Assembly: GCF_009362815.1 (NCBI RefSeq)
Contig: NZ_WHNX01000023.1
Coordinates: 1 to 48,318 of the forward strand
Direction: 5' to 3'
Origin: Alkalibaculum sporogenes
GTDB lineage: Bacteria; Bacillota; Clostridia; Eubacteriales; Alkalibacteraceae
DNA length: 48,318 nucleotides
The notes under the pieces were generated by a model. The model saw only the letters and a program-made list of their open reading frames with translations. It was not told the origin of the DNA and ran no database searches. Made by a program: the position numbers and the translations under genes. Positions 6,881 through 15,620 of the stretch are shown in pieces (the first letter of the stretch is position 1; every line of letters starts with the position of its first letter).

Positions 6881-9244
6881 ATGAAAATTGATTTACCTAA
6901 TCAGATTAGGGAGGCACTTAAAATCATACATAAGAGGGGTTATGAATCTTTTGTTGTAGGTGGATGTATTAGAGATGCCCTGATTGGTGTTGATACTCAT
7001 GACTATGATATAACTACAAATGCAAGACCTACTATAATCATGGACATTTTTAAAGAATATCGCGTACTTCAAACTGGAATAGTACATGGTACTATAACTG
7101 TAATTATGGAAGATATACCAGTTGAGATTACTACTTATAGAATTGAAGGCATATATTCAGACAATCGTCGCCCTGACAAAATTTTATTTACTCAAAAGAT
7201 AAAAGACGATTTAAAGAGAAGAGATTTTACTATGAATGCCATTGCATACAATGAAGAGAGTGGCATAGTTGATCTATTTAATGGACAAGTAGATATAGAA
7301 AATAAGATCATTCGCTGTGTAGGAGATCCAGATAAAAGATTTGAAGAGGATGCTTTACGTATCTTAAGAGCTTTGCGTTTTTCATCTACTTTAGGGTTTA
7401 GTATAGAAGTTCAGGCATCTAAAAGTATTCATGATCGCAAAGAATTACTTAACAATATTTCAATAGAACGCATTACATCTGAATTCTCAAAAATGATTTG
7501 TGGAGAATATATTGGCAAAATACTTATTGATTTTTTTGATATAATTGAGTTCATTATTCCCAATTTATTGCCTTTTATAGAATCATCGCAACACTATAAC
7601 TATGATAAGAAGTTTCGACCAACTGTTAAGAGTATTGTAAATACTCCTGGTATTTTACACTTACGCCTTGCAATGCTACTAAACAATATAATACCTTATC
7701 ATGCATCAGTGAGTAAGTTGAGTCAGGAAGATATTGCAAAAGAAGCAAAACAAATACTGATAAAACTACGTATTGATAAAGATACTATTCAAAGGGTATA
7801 CACACTTGTGAAATACTACAACCTAGAGATAGAAGTTAATGAATATTATATTAAGAGGTTCATGAATATATTAACTCCTGAAGCGTTAAAAGACATACTA
7901 CAATTAAGAAAAGCGAATGAATCTTACGGTAATACCAATGAATTTAGTGTAATTGACAAAATAGAACAAATGATCTTGACGGTGGATAAAATTTTACTAG
8001 AAGAAGATTGTTACTCTATAAAAGATCTTGCATTAAAAGGTGAGGATCTATTAGCAATAGGAGTACCTCCTAGTAAGTTAGTAGGAGACATTCTTGATTA
8101 TTTATTGGATAAAGTGATTTCTAACGAGACTGAGAATGAAAGATCACAGCTTATCGATTTAGCAAAAAAATATCTATGGAGAAAAGTAAATGACGAAGGA
8201 CATATACGGGGAAGTGAAAGTATCATGAATGATAATAAGGATTTTTTTATGCCTGCTGAATGGGAAGAACATGAGAGGACTTTTATAGAATGGCCTGTTA
8301 AAGAGGCTATGGTATGGTCTGAAAATTACTTGGATCTTTGTACAGGGTATAGCGAGGTTGCAAGGAAAATTGCTAGTTATGAGCCTGTTACAATGATAGT
8401 AAATGAAGAAACTCAAATTGAAGCGCAAAGATTCTGCGGTAAAAGTGTAGAAACACTAGTAGTTTCTCATAATGATGCATGGATAAGAGATAATGGACCT
8501 ACTTTTGTAGTTGCTAATGATAAAAGGATTAAGGGAGTAAATTGGAAATTTAACGCGTGGGGTGAAAAATACTTGCCGTATGATCTAGACGATGCTGTTG
8601 CACCAAAAATTTTAGAACATTATAATGTACCAAGAATTAATGTACCTATTGTATTAGAAGGTGGGTCAATTCACGTTGACGGTGAAGGAACTTTAATAAC
8701 TACAGAAGAATGTCTCTTAAATCCCAATAGAAATCCTGATTTAACAAGAGGTGAAATAGAAGAACATGTTAAAAAAAATCTAAATATTTCTAAGATTATT
8801 TGGCTTAAGAGAGGATTATTCGGAGATGAGACAGATGGACATATTGATAATATCGCGTGTTTTGCAAGACCAGGTCTTGTCTTAATTCAAACTTGCCAAG
8901 ATGTACAAGATCCCAATTATGAAATAACTAAGGAATGTCTTGAAATTTTAAAGAATAGTACTGACGCAAAGGGCAGAAAGCTAGAAATAATTGAAATTCC
9001 ACAGCCCCCAATCAGATTTTACAAGGATATTAGACTAACTCTAAGTTATATAAATTTTTATTTTATTAATAAGAGTCTTATATTACCAATTTTTGGTGGA
9101 GATGCTGAAGAAACAGATAAACAAGCAGAGGCGATCCTACAACGAGTATTCCCAGATAGAACAATTGAAAAAGTATATAGTATGTCCTTAATAAAAGAAG
9201 GTGGAAATGTTCACTGTATTACTCAGCAAATGCCACGTGTTTGA
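6881..9244 (+). CDS. tRNA CCA nucleotidyltransferase fused in frame to agmatine deiminase
   Basis: One uninterrupted frame of 787 codons. Residues 1 to about 440 are a class II CCA-adding enzyme/poly(A) polymerase: GGCIRDALIG, catalytic DYDITT, RRDFTMNA, and EEDALRILRALRF. Residues 449-787 are a complete agmatine deiminase (339 residues, normal length) beginning MNDNKDFFMPAEWEEHERTF. That half contains the active-site motifs NDAWIRDNGPT and GDETDGHIDN and the catalytic Cys in GGNVHCITQQ; it converts agmatine to N-carbamoylputrescine plus ammonia. The join is only about ten residues. The internal ATG at 8225 has a GGGGAAG upstream (12-base spacing), so agmatine deiminase could also be made alone. 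The first start has GGAGCGGAGGA. Either a true fusion, a lost cca stop codon, or a sequencing indel. aguB follows. Confidence 0.88.
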   Translation: MKIDLPNQIREALKIIHKRGYESFVVGGCIRDALIGVDTHDYDITTNARPTIIMDIFKEYRVLQTGIVHGTITVIMEDIPVEITTYRIEGIYSDNRRPDKILFTQKIKDDLKRRDFTMNAIAYNEESGIVDLFNGQVDIENKIIRCVGDPDKRFEEDALRILRALRFSSTLGFSIEVQASKSIHDRKELLNNISIERITSEFSKMICGEYIGKILIDFFDIIEFIIPNLLPFIESSQHYNYDKKFRPTVKSIVNTPGILHLRLAMLLNNIIPYHASVSKLSQEDIAKEAKQILIKLRIDKDTIQRVYTLVKYYNLEIEVNEYYIKRFMNILTPEALKDILQLRKANESYGNTNEFSVIDKIEQMILTVDKILLEEDCYSIKDLALKGEDLLAIGVPPSKLVGDILDYLLDKVISNETENERSQLIDLAKKYLWRKVNDEGHIRGSESIMNDNKDFFMPAEWEEHERTFIEWPVKEAMVWSENYLDLCTGYSEVARKIASYEPVTMIVNEETQIEAQRFCGKSVETLVVSHNDAWIRDNGPTFVVANDKRIKGVNWKFNAWGEKYLPYDLDDAVAPKILEHYNVPRINVPIVLEGGSIHVDGEGTLITTEECLLNPNRNPDLTRGEIEEHVKKNLNISKIIWLKRGLFGDETDGHIDNIACFARPGLVLIQTCQDVQDPNYEITKECLEILKNSTDAKGRKLEIIEIPQPPIRFYKDIRLTLSYINFYFINKSLILPIFGGDAEETDKQAEAILQRVFPDRTIEKVYSMSLIKEGGNVHCITQQMPRV

Positions 9245-9494
9245 CAAGTGATAAAAATATTTACGAGTATGGCGGCACTCACTCATGATAAGATAGAGCG
9301 AAGAAGTTAGGAGTAACGACGCCAGTAGAAAGAGGTTGTATTTTCATATTTTTAATGAAGCTAAATTATTGAGGAAGTTTATTAAGTATGGTAATTATAG
9401 AATTACGAACATTTTCAATAGATTACCGAAAATAGTGTAAAAAAAGCATTTAAAGTACTGATAATTGGTACTTGACTTCAAGAGGAGGATAATT

Positions 9495-10385
9495 ATGAGG
9501 AATGTAAGTGTAGCAGCTACTCAAATGGGCTGTTCATCTAATATAGAAGAAAATATAGCAAGAGCAGATAAATTAGTGAGATTAGCAGCATCCAAAGGAG
9601 CTCAAATTATATTAATTCAGGAACTCTTTGAAACTCCATATTTTTGTCAGATTGAAAAACCTGAGTATTACAATTATGCTACAGAAGTGGAAGAAAACAA
9701 AGCGATTAATCACTTTAAAGATGTTGCTAAAGAATTAAAAGTTGTCCTGCCTATAAGTTTTTATGAGAAAAAAAACAATGCTAGATATAATTCCCTAGCA
9801 GTTATAGATGCAGATGGCATAGTCATGGGAGTATATAGAAAAAGTCATATTCCCGATGGACCTGGTTATGAAGAAAAATACTACTTTAATCCTGGAGATA
9901 CAGGATTTAAAGTTTGGGATACGAAATATGCTAAAATTGGAGTAGGAGTATGTTGGGACCAATGGTATCCGGAAGCTGCCAGAGTAATGGCACTGAAGGG
10001 AGCAGAAATACTCTTTTATCCCACTGCAATAGGTTCTGAACCAGAACAACCTGATGTAGATTCTAAAGAACATTGGCAACGATGTATGATAGGACATGCA
10101 GCATGTAATCTAATGCCAGTAGTAGCGTCTAATCGCATTGGAATAGAATTAAATAATGATTCAAAAATTGAATTTTATGGATCTTCTTTTATCACAAATC
10201 AATTAGGTGAAAAAATAGCAGAGGCAGGAAGAACTCAGGAGACAATATTAGTCGAAAGATTTGACCTAGATGCTATATCAGAACAAAGAATAGAATGGGG
10301 AATATTCAGAGACCGTCGCCCTGATTTATATGGAGCAATCTTAACATATGATGGAGAAACAAGAGGACTTAATGATTTGCGTTGA
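9495..10385 (+). CDS. aguB: N-carbamoylputrescine amidohydrolase
   Basis: Nitrilase-superfamily amidase of 296 residues, hydrolysing N-carbamoylputrescine to putrescine, CO2 and ammonia. The Glu-Lys-Cys triad is visible: Glu in LIQELFETPYF, Lys in YRKSHIPDGPGY and Cys in GVGVCWDQWYPEAARVM. The ATG at 9495 has AGAGGAGG six bases upstream and is preferred over the open frame that extends to 9465. It lies 250 bases downstream of the agmatine deiminase half of the preceding gene, completing the agmatine-to-putrescine pathway. No agmatine-producing arginine decarboxylase was seen in the window. Confidence 0.93.
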   Translation: MRNVSVAATQMGCSSNIEENIARADKLVRLAASKGAQIILIQELFETPYFCQIEKPEYYNYATEVEENKAINHFKDVAKELKVVLPISFYEKKNNARYNSLAVIDADGIVMGVYRKSHIPDGPGYEEKYYFNPGDTGFKVWDTKYAKIGVGVCWDQWYPEAARVMALKGAEILFYPTAIGSEPEQPDVDSKEHWQRCMIGHAACNLMPVVASNRIGIELNNDSKIEFYGSSFITNQLGEKIAEAGRTQETILVERFDLDAISEQRIEWGIFRDRRPDLYGAILTYDGETRGLNDLR

Positions 10386-10439
10386 TGAAGCATATTGCCC
10401 ATGTTTTCAGTAGGCGGTCGAATATGATTTTTAGTAAGC

Positions 10440-10459
10440 GGGTCGCTGAGGGCCGACCC
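10440..10459 (+). other. GC-rich hairpin downstream of aguB
   Basis: GGGTCG and CGACCC flank an eight-base loop, 55 bases after the aguB stop. No T run follows, so it is a weak terminator candidate. Its GGTCG/CGACC arms resemble the 53-bp repeats that start at 10495, so it may be a diverged relative of them. Confidence 0.45.
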
Positions 10460-10494
10460 ATACCTACAGCAACAATATACTATATGAAAAAAAC

Positions 10495-10730
10495 GTAGTG
10501 GTCGCAGCCTACGGCGACCAAAACAACATCCCAGGTGAAAACACCCCGTAGTGGCCGCAACCCACGGCGACCAAAACAACACCCCCGGTGAAAACACCCC
10601 GTAGTGGTCGCAGCCCACGGCGACCAAAACAACATCCCAGATGAAAACACCTCGTAGTTGTCGCAGCCCACGGCGACCATAAAACATCCAGATGAAAACA
10701 CCCCGTAGTGGTCGCTGCCTACAGCGAACC
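10495..10730. repeat. 53-bp tandem array, about 4.5 units
   Basis: Units start at 10495, 10548, 10601, 10654 and 10705. The first three are exactly 53 bases, the fourth is 51, and the fifth is truncated after about 26. Each unit begins GTAGTGGTCGCAGCC, contains a GGTCGC...GCGACC inverted repeat with an eight-base loop, and continues with an AAAACAACAT...GAAAACACCCC tail. Units differ by scattered substitutions; those in units 2, 4 and 5 weaken one pair of the stem. The array lies between the convergent aguB and topB genes and is markedly more GC-rich than its surroundings. Long open frames crossing it are repeat translations, not genes. Confidence 0.93.
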
Positions 10731-10765
10731 ATATTTTAATTAATTATACTTCTATATTCTGTATA

Positions 10766-12931
10766 TCAAAGTTTCAGCTTTGATAGAGCATCTGCTAGTG
10801 CTGAATTTACCTCCGATTCATCGTTGTTCTTTTTCAGATATTTTTGAGCCTCTTTTTTTGAGATGCTTTTATTTTCTTTGCTCTTTCGTTGGTTAAAGGA
10901 AGACAACTTTTCTCTATGTCCGCAGGTACATGTAAAGATCTGTCCTTCTCCTTCACCTACCATAGTTAATTTCTTCTTGCAATTAGGACATCTTGCATTT
11001 GTTACTTTTGATAAGCGTTTTCTATTACCACATTCTCTATCTACGCATACTAGTACTAAACCGACTTTGTCTTTTTCTTGTAGCATGTGTTTACCACATT
11101 TCGAGCATTTTTCTCCACTAATATTATCATGTACAAATTTTCCGTCGTCTGTTTGTATTTCTTCGATGATTTCTTTCGTGTAAACTTTAATTTCGTCTAT
11201 GAAACTGTCTTTTTTTAGTTTTCCAGTTTTTATAGCGTCTAATTTTTGTTCCCATGTTGCAGTAAGGTCAGGAGCTTTTAAGTCTTCTGGGACAAGCTCT
11301 AGTAGTTGCCTTCCTTTACTAGTGGTAATTATATCTTTGCCTCGTTTTTCAACGTAAAATTTATTAAATAGTTTTTCTATGATATCTGCCCGGGTTGCTA
11401 CAGTACCTAATCCACTGCTTTCTCCTAAAATCTTGGCTAGTTTATTATCTTTTTTGCTCATATATTTCGATGGGTTTTCCATTGCCGATAACAGAGTCCC
11501 CTCGTTGAATAAAGAGGGAGGAGATGTTTTGCCTTCGACTGCATTTAATTCATTTATGTTTAAAAACTGATCGTTTTTTAAATTTGGTATTAGTACTTCC
11601 ATATTTTCATCGTGTGCATTATCTCTTAAATAAATTTCCTTCCAACCAAGGTCTATAGGATGTTTTCCAGATGCTGTGAATATTTCCTTTGATACTTCAA
11701 CTTTTATAGTTGTTTGTTCATATTTGTAGGGTGGATATAACACAGATAAAAATCTTTTAACAACTAAGTCAAAGATCTTCCTCTCGCTATCTGATAATAT
11801 TCCAATGGATACCTTTTGTTCAGTAGGAATAAGGGCATGATGATCTGAAACTTTACTATTATCAACAAAATGTTTTTGAGATTTAATTGTTCTTATTTTT
11901 TTCACTAAGTGCTGATATTCACCAGAATTTATTGCAGCTAAACGATCTTTAAGGGTTCCTACGATATCGGAGGATATATATTTAGAATCAGTTCTTGGAT
12001 AAGTCAAAATTTTATGGTTTTCGTATAGTCTTTGAGCGATAGATAGAGTTTCCTTTGCAGAAAAATCAAATAATCTATTCGCATCTCGTTGTAGTTCTGT
12101 TAGATCGTATAATTGTGGAGGGTAAAGTGATTTCTCTTTCTTATCTACAAGAACTACTTTAGCTTGAGTAGATTTCTTGCATTTCTCAACTAGAGTCTGA
12201 ATGGAATTCTCGTTAAAAATCCTACTTTCACTAGTTTTTTGATCTTTCCACAAAAATGAAATTCCATTTGCTACAAGTTTTAATTCCTTGTAAACTTTCG
12301 GAGTAAAATACTTTATTTCATTTTCTCGATCTGCTATTAAGTTTAACGTAGGAGTGTGTACTCTACCACAAGATAGTTGAGCATTGTATTTACATGTCAG
12401 AGCCCTAGTAGCATTAATACCTACAATCCAATCAGACGTTGCTCTTGCTAAAGCAGAACTATATAAATTATCGTAGTTTTTGCCGTCTTTCAATTGTTTG
12501 AAACCTTCTTGAATGGCTTTATCAGTTACAGAAGATATCCATAGACGTTTAATAGGCTTTTTATTGTGAGCTTTCTCAAGTATCCATCTTGCAACAAGTT
12601 CGCCTTCACGACCTGCATCAGTAGCAATTACTATTTCAGATACATCATTTCGATTTAATTGTTTCTTTACAGTATGGTACTGTTTAGTAGTTTTTTTTAT
12701 TACTTCTAATTTTAATTGGGATGGAATAATAGGTAAATCAATCATATTCCAAGATTTATATTTTTCATCGTAATTTTCTGGAGGTGCTAGTTCAACTAAA
12801 TGACCTAAGGCCCACGTAATAATATAGTCACTTCCCTCTATAATTCCGTCACCTTTTTTAGTGCATTTAATTACTCTAGCAATATCACGTGCCACAGATG
12901 GCTTTTCTGCGATTATTAATTTTTTACTCAT
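10766..12931 (-). CDS. topB: DNA topoisomerase III
   Basis: Type IA topoisomerase of 721 residues that decatenates and relaxes negatively supercoiled DNA through a 5'-phosphotyrosine intermediate. The TOPRIM domain opens with IIAEKPSVARDIA and contains the acidic motif DAGREGELVARWI. The catalytic Tyr lies in ILTYPRTDSKYIS (about residue 313). The C-terminal part has CxxC zinc-ribbon motifs (CSKCGKHM, CPNCKKKL, CTCG) and a Lys-rich tail. Length and domain order match chromosomal TopB, although plasmids and integrative elements also carry such genes. Here it sits between repeat arrays without other mobility genes. An AAGGAAG ribosome binding site precedes the ATG. Confidence 0.96.
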   Translation of the reverse strand: MSKKLIIAEKPSVARDIARVIKCTKKGDGIIEGSDYIITWALGHLVELAPPENYDEKYKSWNMIDLPIIPSQLKLEVIKKTTKQYHTVKKQLNRNDVSEIVIATDAGREGELVARWILEKAHNKKPIKRLWISSVTDKAIQEGFKQLKDGKNYDNLYSSALARATSDWIVGINATRALTCKYNAQLSCGRVHTPTLNLIADRENEIKYFTPKVYKELKLVANGISFLWKDQKTSESRIFNENSIQTLVEKCKKSTQAKVVLVDKKEKSLYPPQLYDLTELQRDANRLFDFSAKETLSIAQRLYENHKILTYPRTDSKYISSDIVGTLKDRLAAINSGEYQHLVKKIRTIKSQKHFVDNSKVSDHHALIPTEQKVSIGILSDSERKIFDLVVKRFLSVLYPPYKYEQTTIKVEVSKEIFTASGKHPIDLGWKEIYLRDNAHDENMEVLIPNLKNDQFLNINELNAVEGKTSPPSLFNEGTLLSAMENPSKYMSKKDNKLAKILGESSGLGTVATRADIIEKLFNKFYVEKRGKDIITTSKGRQLLELVPEDLKAPDLTATWEQKLDAIKTGKLKKDSFIDEIKVYTKEIIEEIQTDDGKFVHDNISGEKCSKCGKHMLQEKDKVGLVLVCVDRECGNRKRLSKVTNARCPNCKKKLTMVGEGEGQIFTCTCGHREKLSSFNQRKSKENKSISKKEAQKYLKKNNDESEVNSALADALSKLKL

Positions 12932-13011
12932 GTAGACTTCCTTTCTATATGTTCTATATGTATTATATCATAAATTATGGTTGTAATATTTAGCAGTCTA
13001 CTTTATCCTAC

Positions 13012-13063
13012 GCAGATTTCACCTCAACCCCTTGGGGGTTTCGGTCGTTGGCACTTGCTCCCT
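13012..13063. repeat. Partial copy of the 115-bp repeat (hairpin part)
   Basis: The first copy of the repeat core, TTTCACCTCAACCCC-ttg-GGGGTTTCGG..., ends in GTTGGCACTTGCTCCC and then runs into a heptamer microsatellite instead of the rest of the 115-bp unit. Its loop stem is of the CCCC/GGGG type, as in the unit at 13149. Confidence 0.88.
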
Positions 13064-13064
13064 T

Positions 13065-13120
13065 GAGAAGTGAGAAGTGGGAGGTGAGATGTGAGATGTT
13101 GGAAGTGAGAAGTGAGAAGT
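13065..13120. repeat. Heptanucleotide microsatellite (GAGAAGT)8
   Basis: Eight consecutive 7-base units, consensus GAGAAGT: four are exact, and the others are variants GGGAGGT, GAGATGT twice and TGGAAGT. It abuts the partial repeat copy at 13012. A related copy at 25556 (reverse strand) has only one GAGAAGT at the equivalent place, so the tract looks like a local expansion. Confidence 0.92.
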
Positions 13121-13148
13121 GAGATAAAATCTTCAATCCTGCATCTAC

Positions 13149-13509
13149 CTGCGAGCCAATCTGCTGCAGATTTCACCTCAACCCCTTGGGGGTTTCGGTC
13201 GTTGGCACTTGTTCATAGAATTCATTTCCTTTTCTCGTGCAAGCACGTAAAAATAAATTAATTCTGCGAGCCAATCTGCTGCAGGTTTCACCTCAACTGC
13301 TTCGCAGTTTCGGTCGTTGGCACTTGCTCATAGAATTCATTTCCTTTTCTCGTGCAAGCACGTAAAAATAAATTAATTCTGCGAGCCAATCTGCTGCAGA
13401 TTTCACCTCAACTGCTTCGCAGTTTCGGTCGTTGGCACTTGCTCATAGAATTCATTTCCTTTTCTCGTGCAAGCACGTAAAATGAAATTAATTCTGCGAG
13501 CCAATCTGT
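13149..13509. repeat. 115-bp tandem array, three units plus a partial fourth
   Basis: Units start at 13149, 13264, 13379 and (partial) 13494, each exactly 115 bases. Every unit opens CTGCGAGCCAATCTG and contains two hairpins. The first is GCCAA ... ACC-tc-AACNNC-ttN-GNNGTT-tc-GGT-cg-TTGGC. The second is CGTGC-aa-GCACG within an AT-rich, partly self-complementary stretch. In unit 1 the inner stem is AACCCC/GGGGTT; in units 2 and 3 it is AACTGC/GCAGTT, two changed base pairs with pairing preserved. The array lies between the DUF6483-like gene and topB. No protein-coding potential. Confidence 0.95.
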
Positions 13510-13526
13510 TGTTCGAATAGTAAAAA

Positions 13527-13883
13527 CTAACCTAGGTCTGTTGGATCAATGTCTATGGAATCAAATAATTCTTGAGATTTTTTGTAGTGCTTTTCTGCTT
13601 GAATTTTATTTCCTTCTTTTTCAAAAATATCTCCCTCATAAGCGAGTAACTTGGCAATAAAAAATACAGCTTTTGAGGTAGCTTCGTTTCCAACTAATTC
13701 TTTTATAGAACTAACAGGTAATCTTAGCAGCAAACTTTTACTAATACCAAAATTTTCAATAAGAGCTGTATTTGTTATTTCATGGCAAAGATCGTAGTTT
13801 TTAATATCCTTATTTAAAACAAGTGCAGCAATTATTTCTGCCATCTGTCTAGTCATCCTCAGAATATAATCATTTTCATACAT
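13527..13883 (-). CDS. DUF6483-like protein of unknown function
   Basis: A predicted soluble protein of 118 residues beginning MYENDYILRMTRQMAEIIAA, an opening I associate with the uncharacterised DUF6483 family. It looks all-helical; the C-terminal 35 residues (AEKHYKKSQELFDSIDID) resemble a single TPR-like helix pair. The ATG at 13883 has GGAGGG seven bases upstream and is preferred over the longer frame reaching 13928. No function can be assigned. It stands alone, with repeats on both sides. Confidence 0.7.
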   Translation of the reverse strand: MYENDYILRMTRQMAEIIAALVLNKDIKNYDLCHEITNTALIENFGISKSLLLRLPVSSIKELVGNEATSKAVFFIAKLLAYEGDIFEKEGNKIQAEKHYKKSQELFDSIDIDPTDLG

Positions 13884-13965
13884 AAAGAATCCCTCCAATT
13901 TGTAATGGTCATTATATAAATATAACATAATAAGGATAACAATAATTAAATAGATTTTAGTAGCA

Positions 13966-14208
13966 ATAAAGTGAAATTTTATTCAGTGGGGACTTTCTTC
14001 ATCACCTTCTGGATATTAGTAGAACTAATCAGGCTTTTGTAGGCACCTAATTTCCAACTTATATTTTTTTTCTTGAAATCTTGAAGGGGGAGCAATACCC
14101 AATTTATCTTGTGTGAAAGGTAAGAAAAATTGAATGGTATCGCCCCGGTCAGGGTTGGCTAGACTTGTAGCGACTGAAAGGAGCGAGAAGTCCGCAACCT
14201 ACGACGAG
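13966..14208 (+). repeat. Composite dispersed repeat (module A hairpin plus module GTATCGCC)
   Basis: Three recognisable parts. 13966-14003, ATAAAGTGAAATTTTATT... ending TTTCTTCATC, recurs inverted at 25364-25401 and 27057-27093. 14018-14073, starting AGTAGAACTAATCAGGCTTTT, recurs at 18252-18305. 14130-14200, starting TTGAATGGTATCGCCCC and ending CGCAACCT, recurs inverted at 25281-25351. This fills the 355-base gap between the DUF6483-like gene and gerAB; I see no gene in it. Confidence 0.85.
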
Positions 14209-14237
14209 AGTATTAGTTCCTATTAATTCCAGATAAA

Positions 14238-15359
14238 CTAAGTACTTTGTTCTGTTTTATCGTCCTTGTCTGGCAATATATTTAATCTAGATTTTACATC
14301 TACTATTGCAAATACCATAAAAGGTACTAACACAAAATTAAACAAACAAATATACTGATAAATATTGAGTAAATCAAAAAGGAGTAAAGAATTTCTACTG
14401 GCATAATAAGACGCTACGAGAACTAAACTGCTAATGATAAAAACTGAATACTCTATATGTTTTTTACTCATATTGTAATTTCTAAAGATAATCAAGATAG
14501 CAAAAAAAGATATTAAATACTTTAATAACCAACCACCTACAATTTGCAACATTACATACAGTTCGCCAAAATCAAAATACTGATAATAGCTAACTAATTG
14601 AGTTTGTAAGAGTTTAGGGTAATTCAATGTTGCTGCTCGAAAAGGAGTAAAAGTCGTTAAAATACCGGTAGTAGACATGATTTCCATTTGGATCAATATA
14701 ATTAGACCAATAATTACATTTCGAATAATAGTTCCTCTACGATCTTGAATTTTAGATAGATAAGGTAGTGTTATAGAGATACAACCGTATAGACCTAAAG
14801 TCTCTAGGATAGCTAATATAAAACCACTTGTGATACCATTTTCAAATACTGGAAATAACATAGACGCATCTTTATATTTAGTGGTCAGTATGCCTAAGTT
14901 TATACCAGCAATCATAATAAAGGTAATTCCAATCATAGTTATAATTACAATAGCTATTAAATTTTTGCGCACTATAAAAATAGCAGGAACGATAAAAAAC
15001 AACAAGTAATACCACTTTGGTACTTCTATCAACATAACTTGATTCATAGAATCAGCCTCTACAGATGCAGACTCAATAAGGGTAATAAATAATGTCAAAA
15101 CAAATAAACCAATTAAAACATTTCCAAACTTTTCGCCTACTGCACCTTGATATAGTTTAATCATATTCTTTTCATCAGAATTTTTCCAGACAATCATAAT
15201 ATAAATAAAAAATGCAAATATGATAATAGACGAGATGATAACTGCAACCCAAGTATCTCTTAATCCGTTAGCTATAAAAACTCTAGGGTATGTTTTTATG
15301 GAAACTATACTTACACCTAGTATTAAAAATATTAAATGGCCTGGAGAAATCTTATCCAT
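14238..15359 (-). CDS. gerAB: Spore germination permease, GerAB family
   Basis: Inner-membrane component of a nutrient germinant receptor, 373 residues with about ten membrane segments, in the APC-like GerAB family. The N-terminal part (SPGHLIFLILGVSIVSIKTYPR) and the loop around residues 75-130 match the family's usual layout. Subunits B, A and C together form the receptor in the spore inner membrane. It is transcribed divergently from gerAA-gerAC, 261 bases apart, whereas many loci keep all three genes in one operon. An AGAGGTG ribosome binding site precedes the ATG. Confidence 0.88.
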   Translation of the reverse strand: MDKISPGHLIFLILGVSIVSIKTYPRVFIANGLRDTWVAVIISSIIIFAFFIYIMIVWKNSDEKNMIKLYQGAVGEKFGNVLIGLFVLTLFITLIESASVEADSMNQVMLIEVPKWYYLLFFIVPAIFIVRKNLIAIVIITMIGITFIMIAGINLGILTTKYKDASMLFPVFENGITSGFILAILETLGLYGCISITLPYLSKIQDRRGTIIRNVIIGLIILIQMEIMSTTGILTTFTPFRAATLNYPKLLQTQLVSYYQYFDFGELYVMLQIVGGWLLKYLISFFAILIIFRNYNMSKKHIEYSVFIISSLVLVASYYASRNSLLLFDLLNIYQYICLFNFVLVPFMVFAIVDVKSRLNILPDKDDKTEQST

Positions 15360-15620
15360 GGTACACCTCTTTTTATTCGTAAAATAATTTTTCTTAAGAT
15401 CTTAGTCTTTATAACTAATTAACTTATTGTTGTAAATATTAATTCAAGCAAAAACCTATATCTAATGATAAAATAATTTTTAATAAATATTACTATATTT
15501 CGCCGATATACTAGTAACAATAAAGTATTATATTGTGATTATTGGCATAAAAACTATAAAATTATACTTAAATGAATAGATTTGTTGCTAAGTACTAACA
15601 ATACTCACTAGGTGATGAAA

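Noticed and set aside
10235-10732. Open frames of 73-165 codons on the minus strand with a repeated PLRGVFIW-like pattern
   Set aside because: They are translations of the 53-bp array and of the aguB complement; unit lengths are not all multiples of three and there is no ribosome binding site.
10766-12931. topB as a marker of an integrated plasmid or conjugative element
   Set aside because: No relaxase, integrase, type IV secretion or partition genes lie nearby; length and zinc ribbons fit a chromosomal topoisomerase III.
10495-13509. CRISPR array
   Set aside because: The repeats are directly adjacent units of 53 or 115 bases with no unique spacers of constant length, and no cas genes are present.
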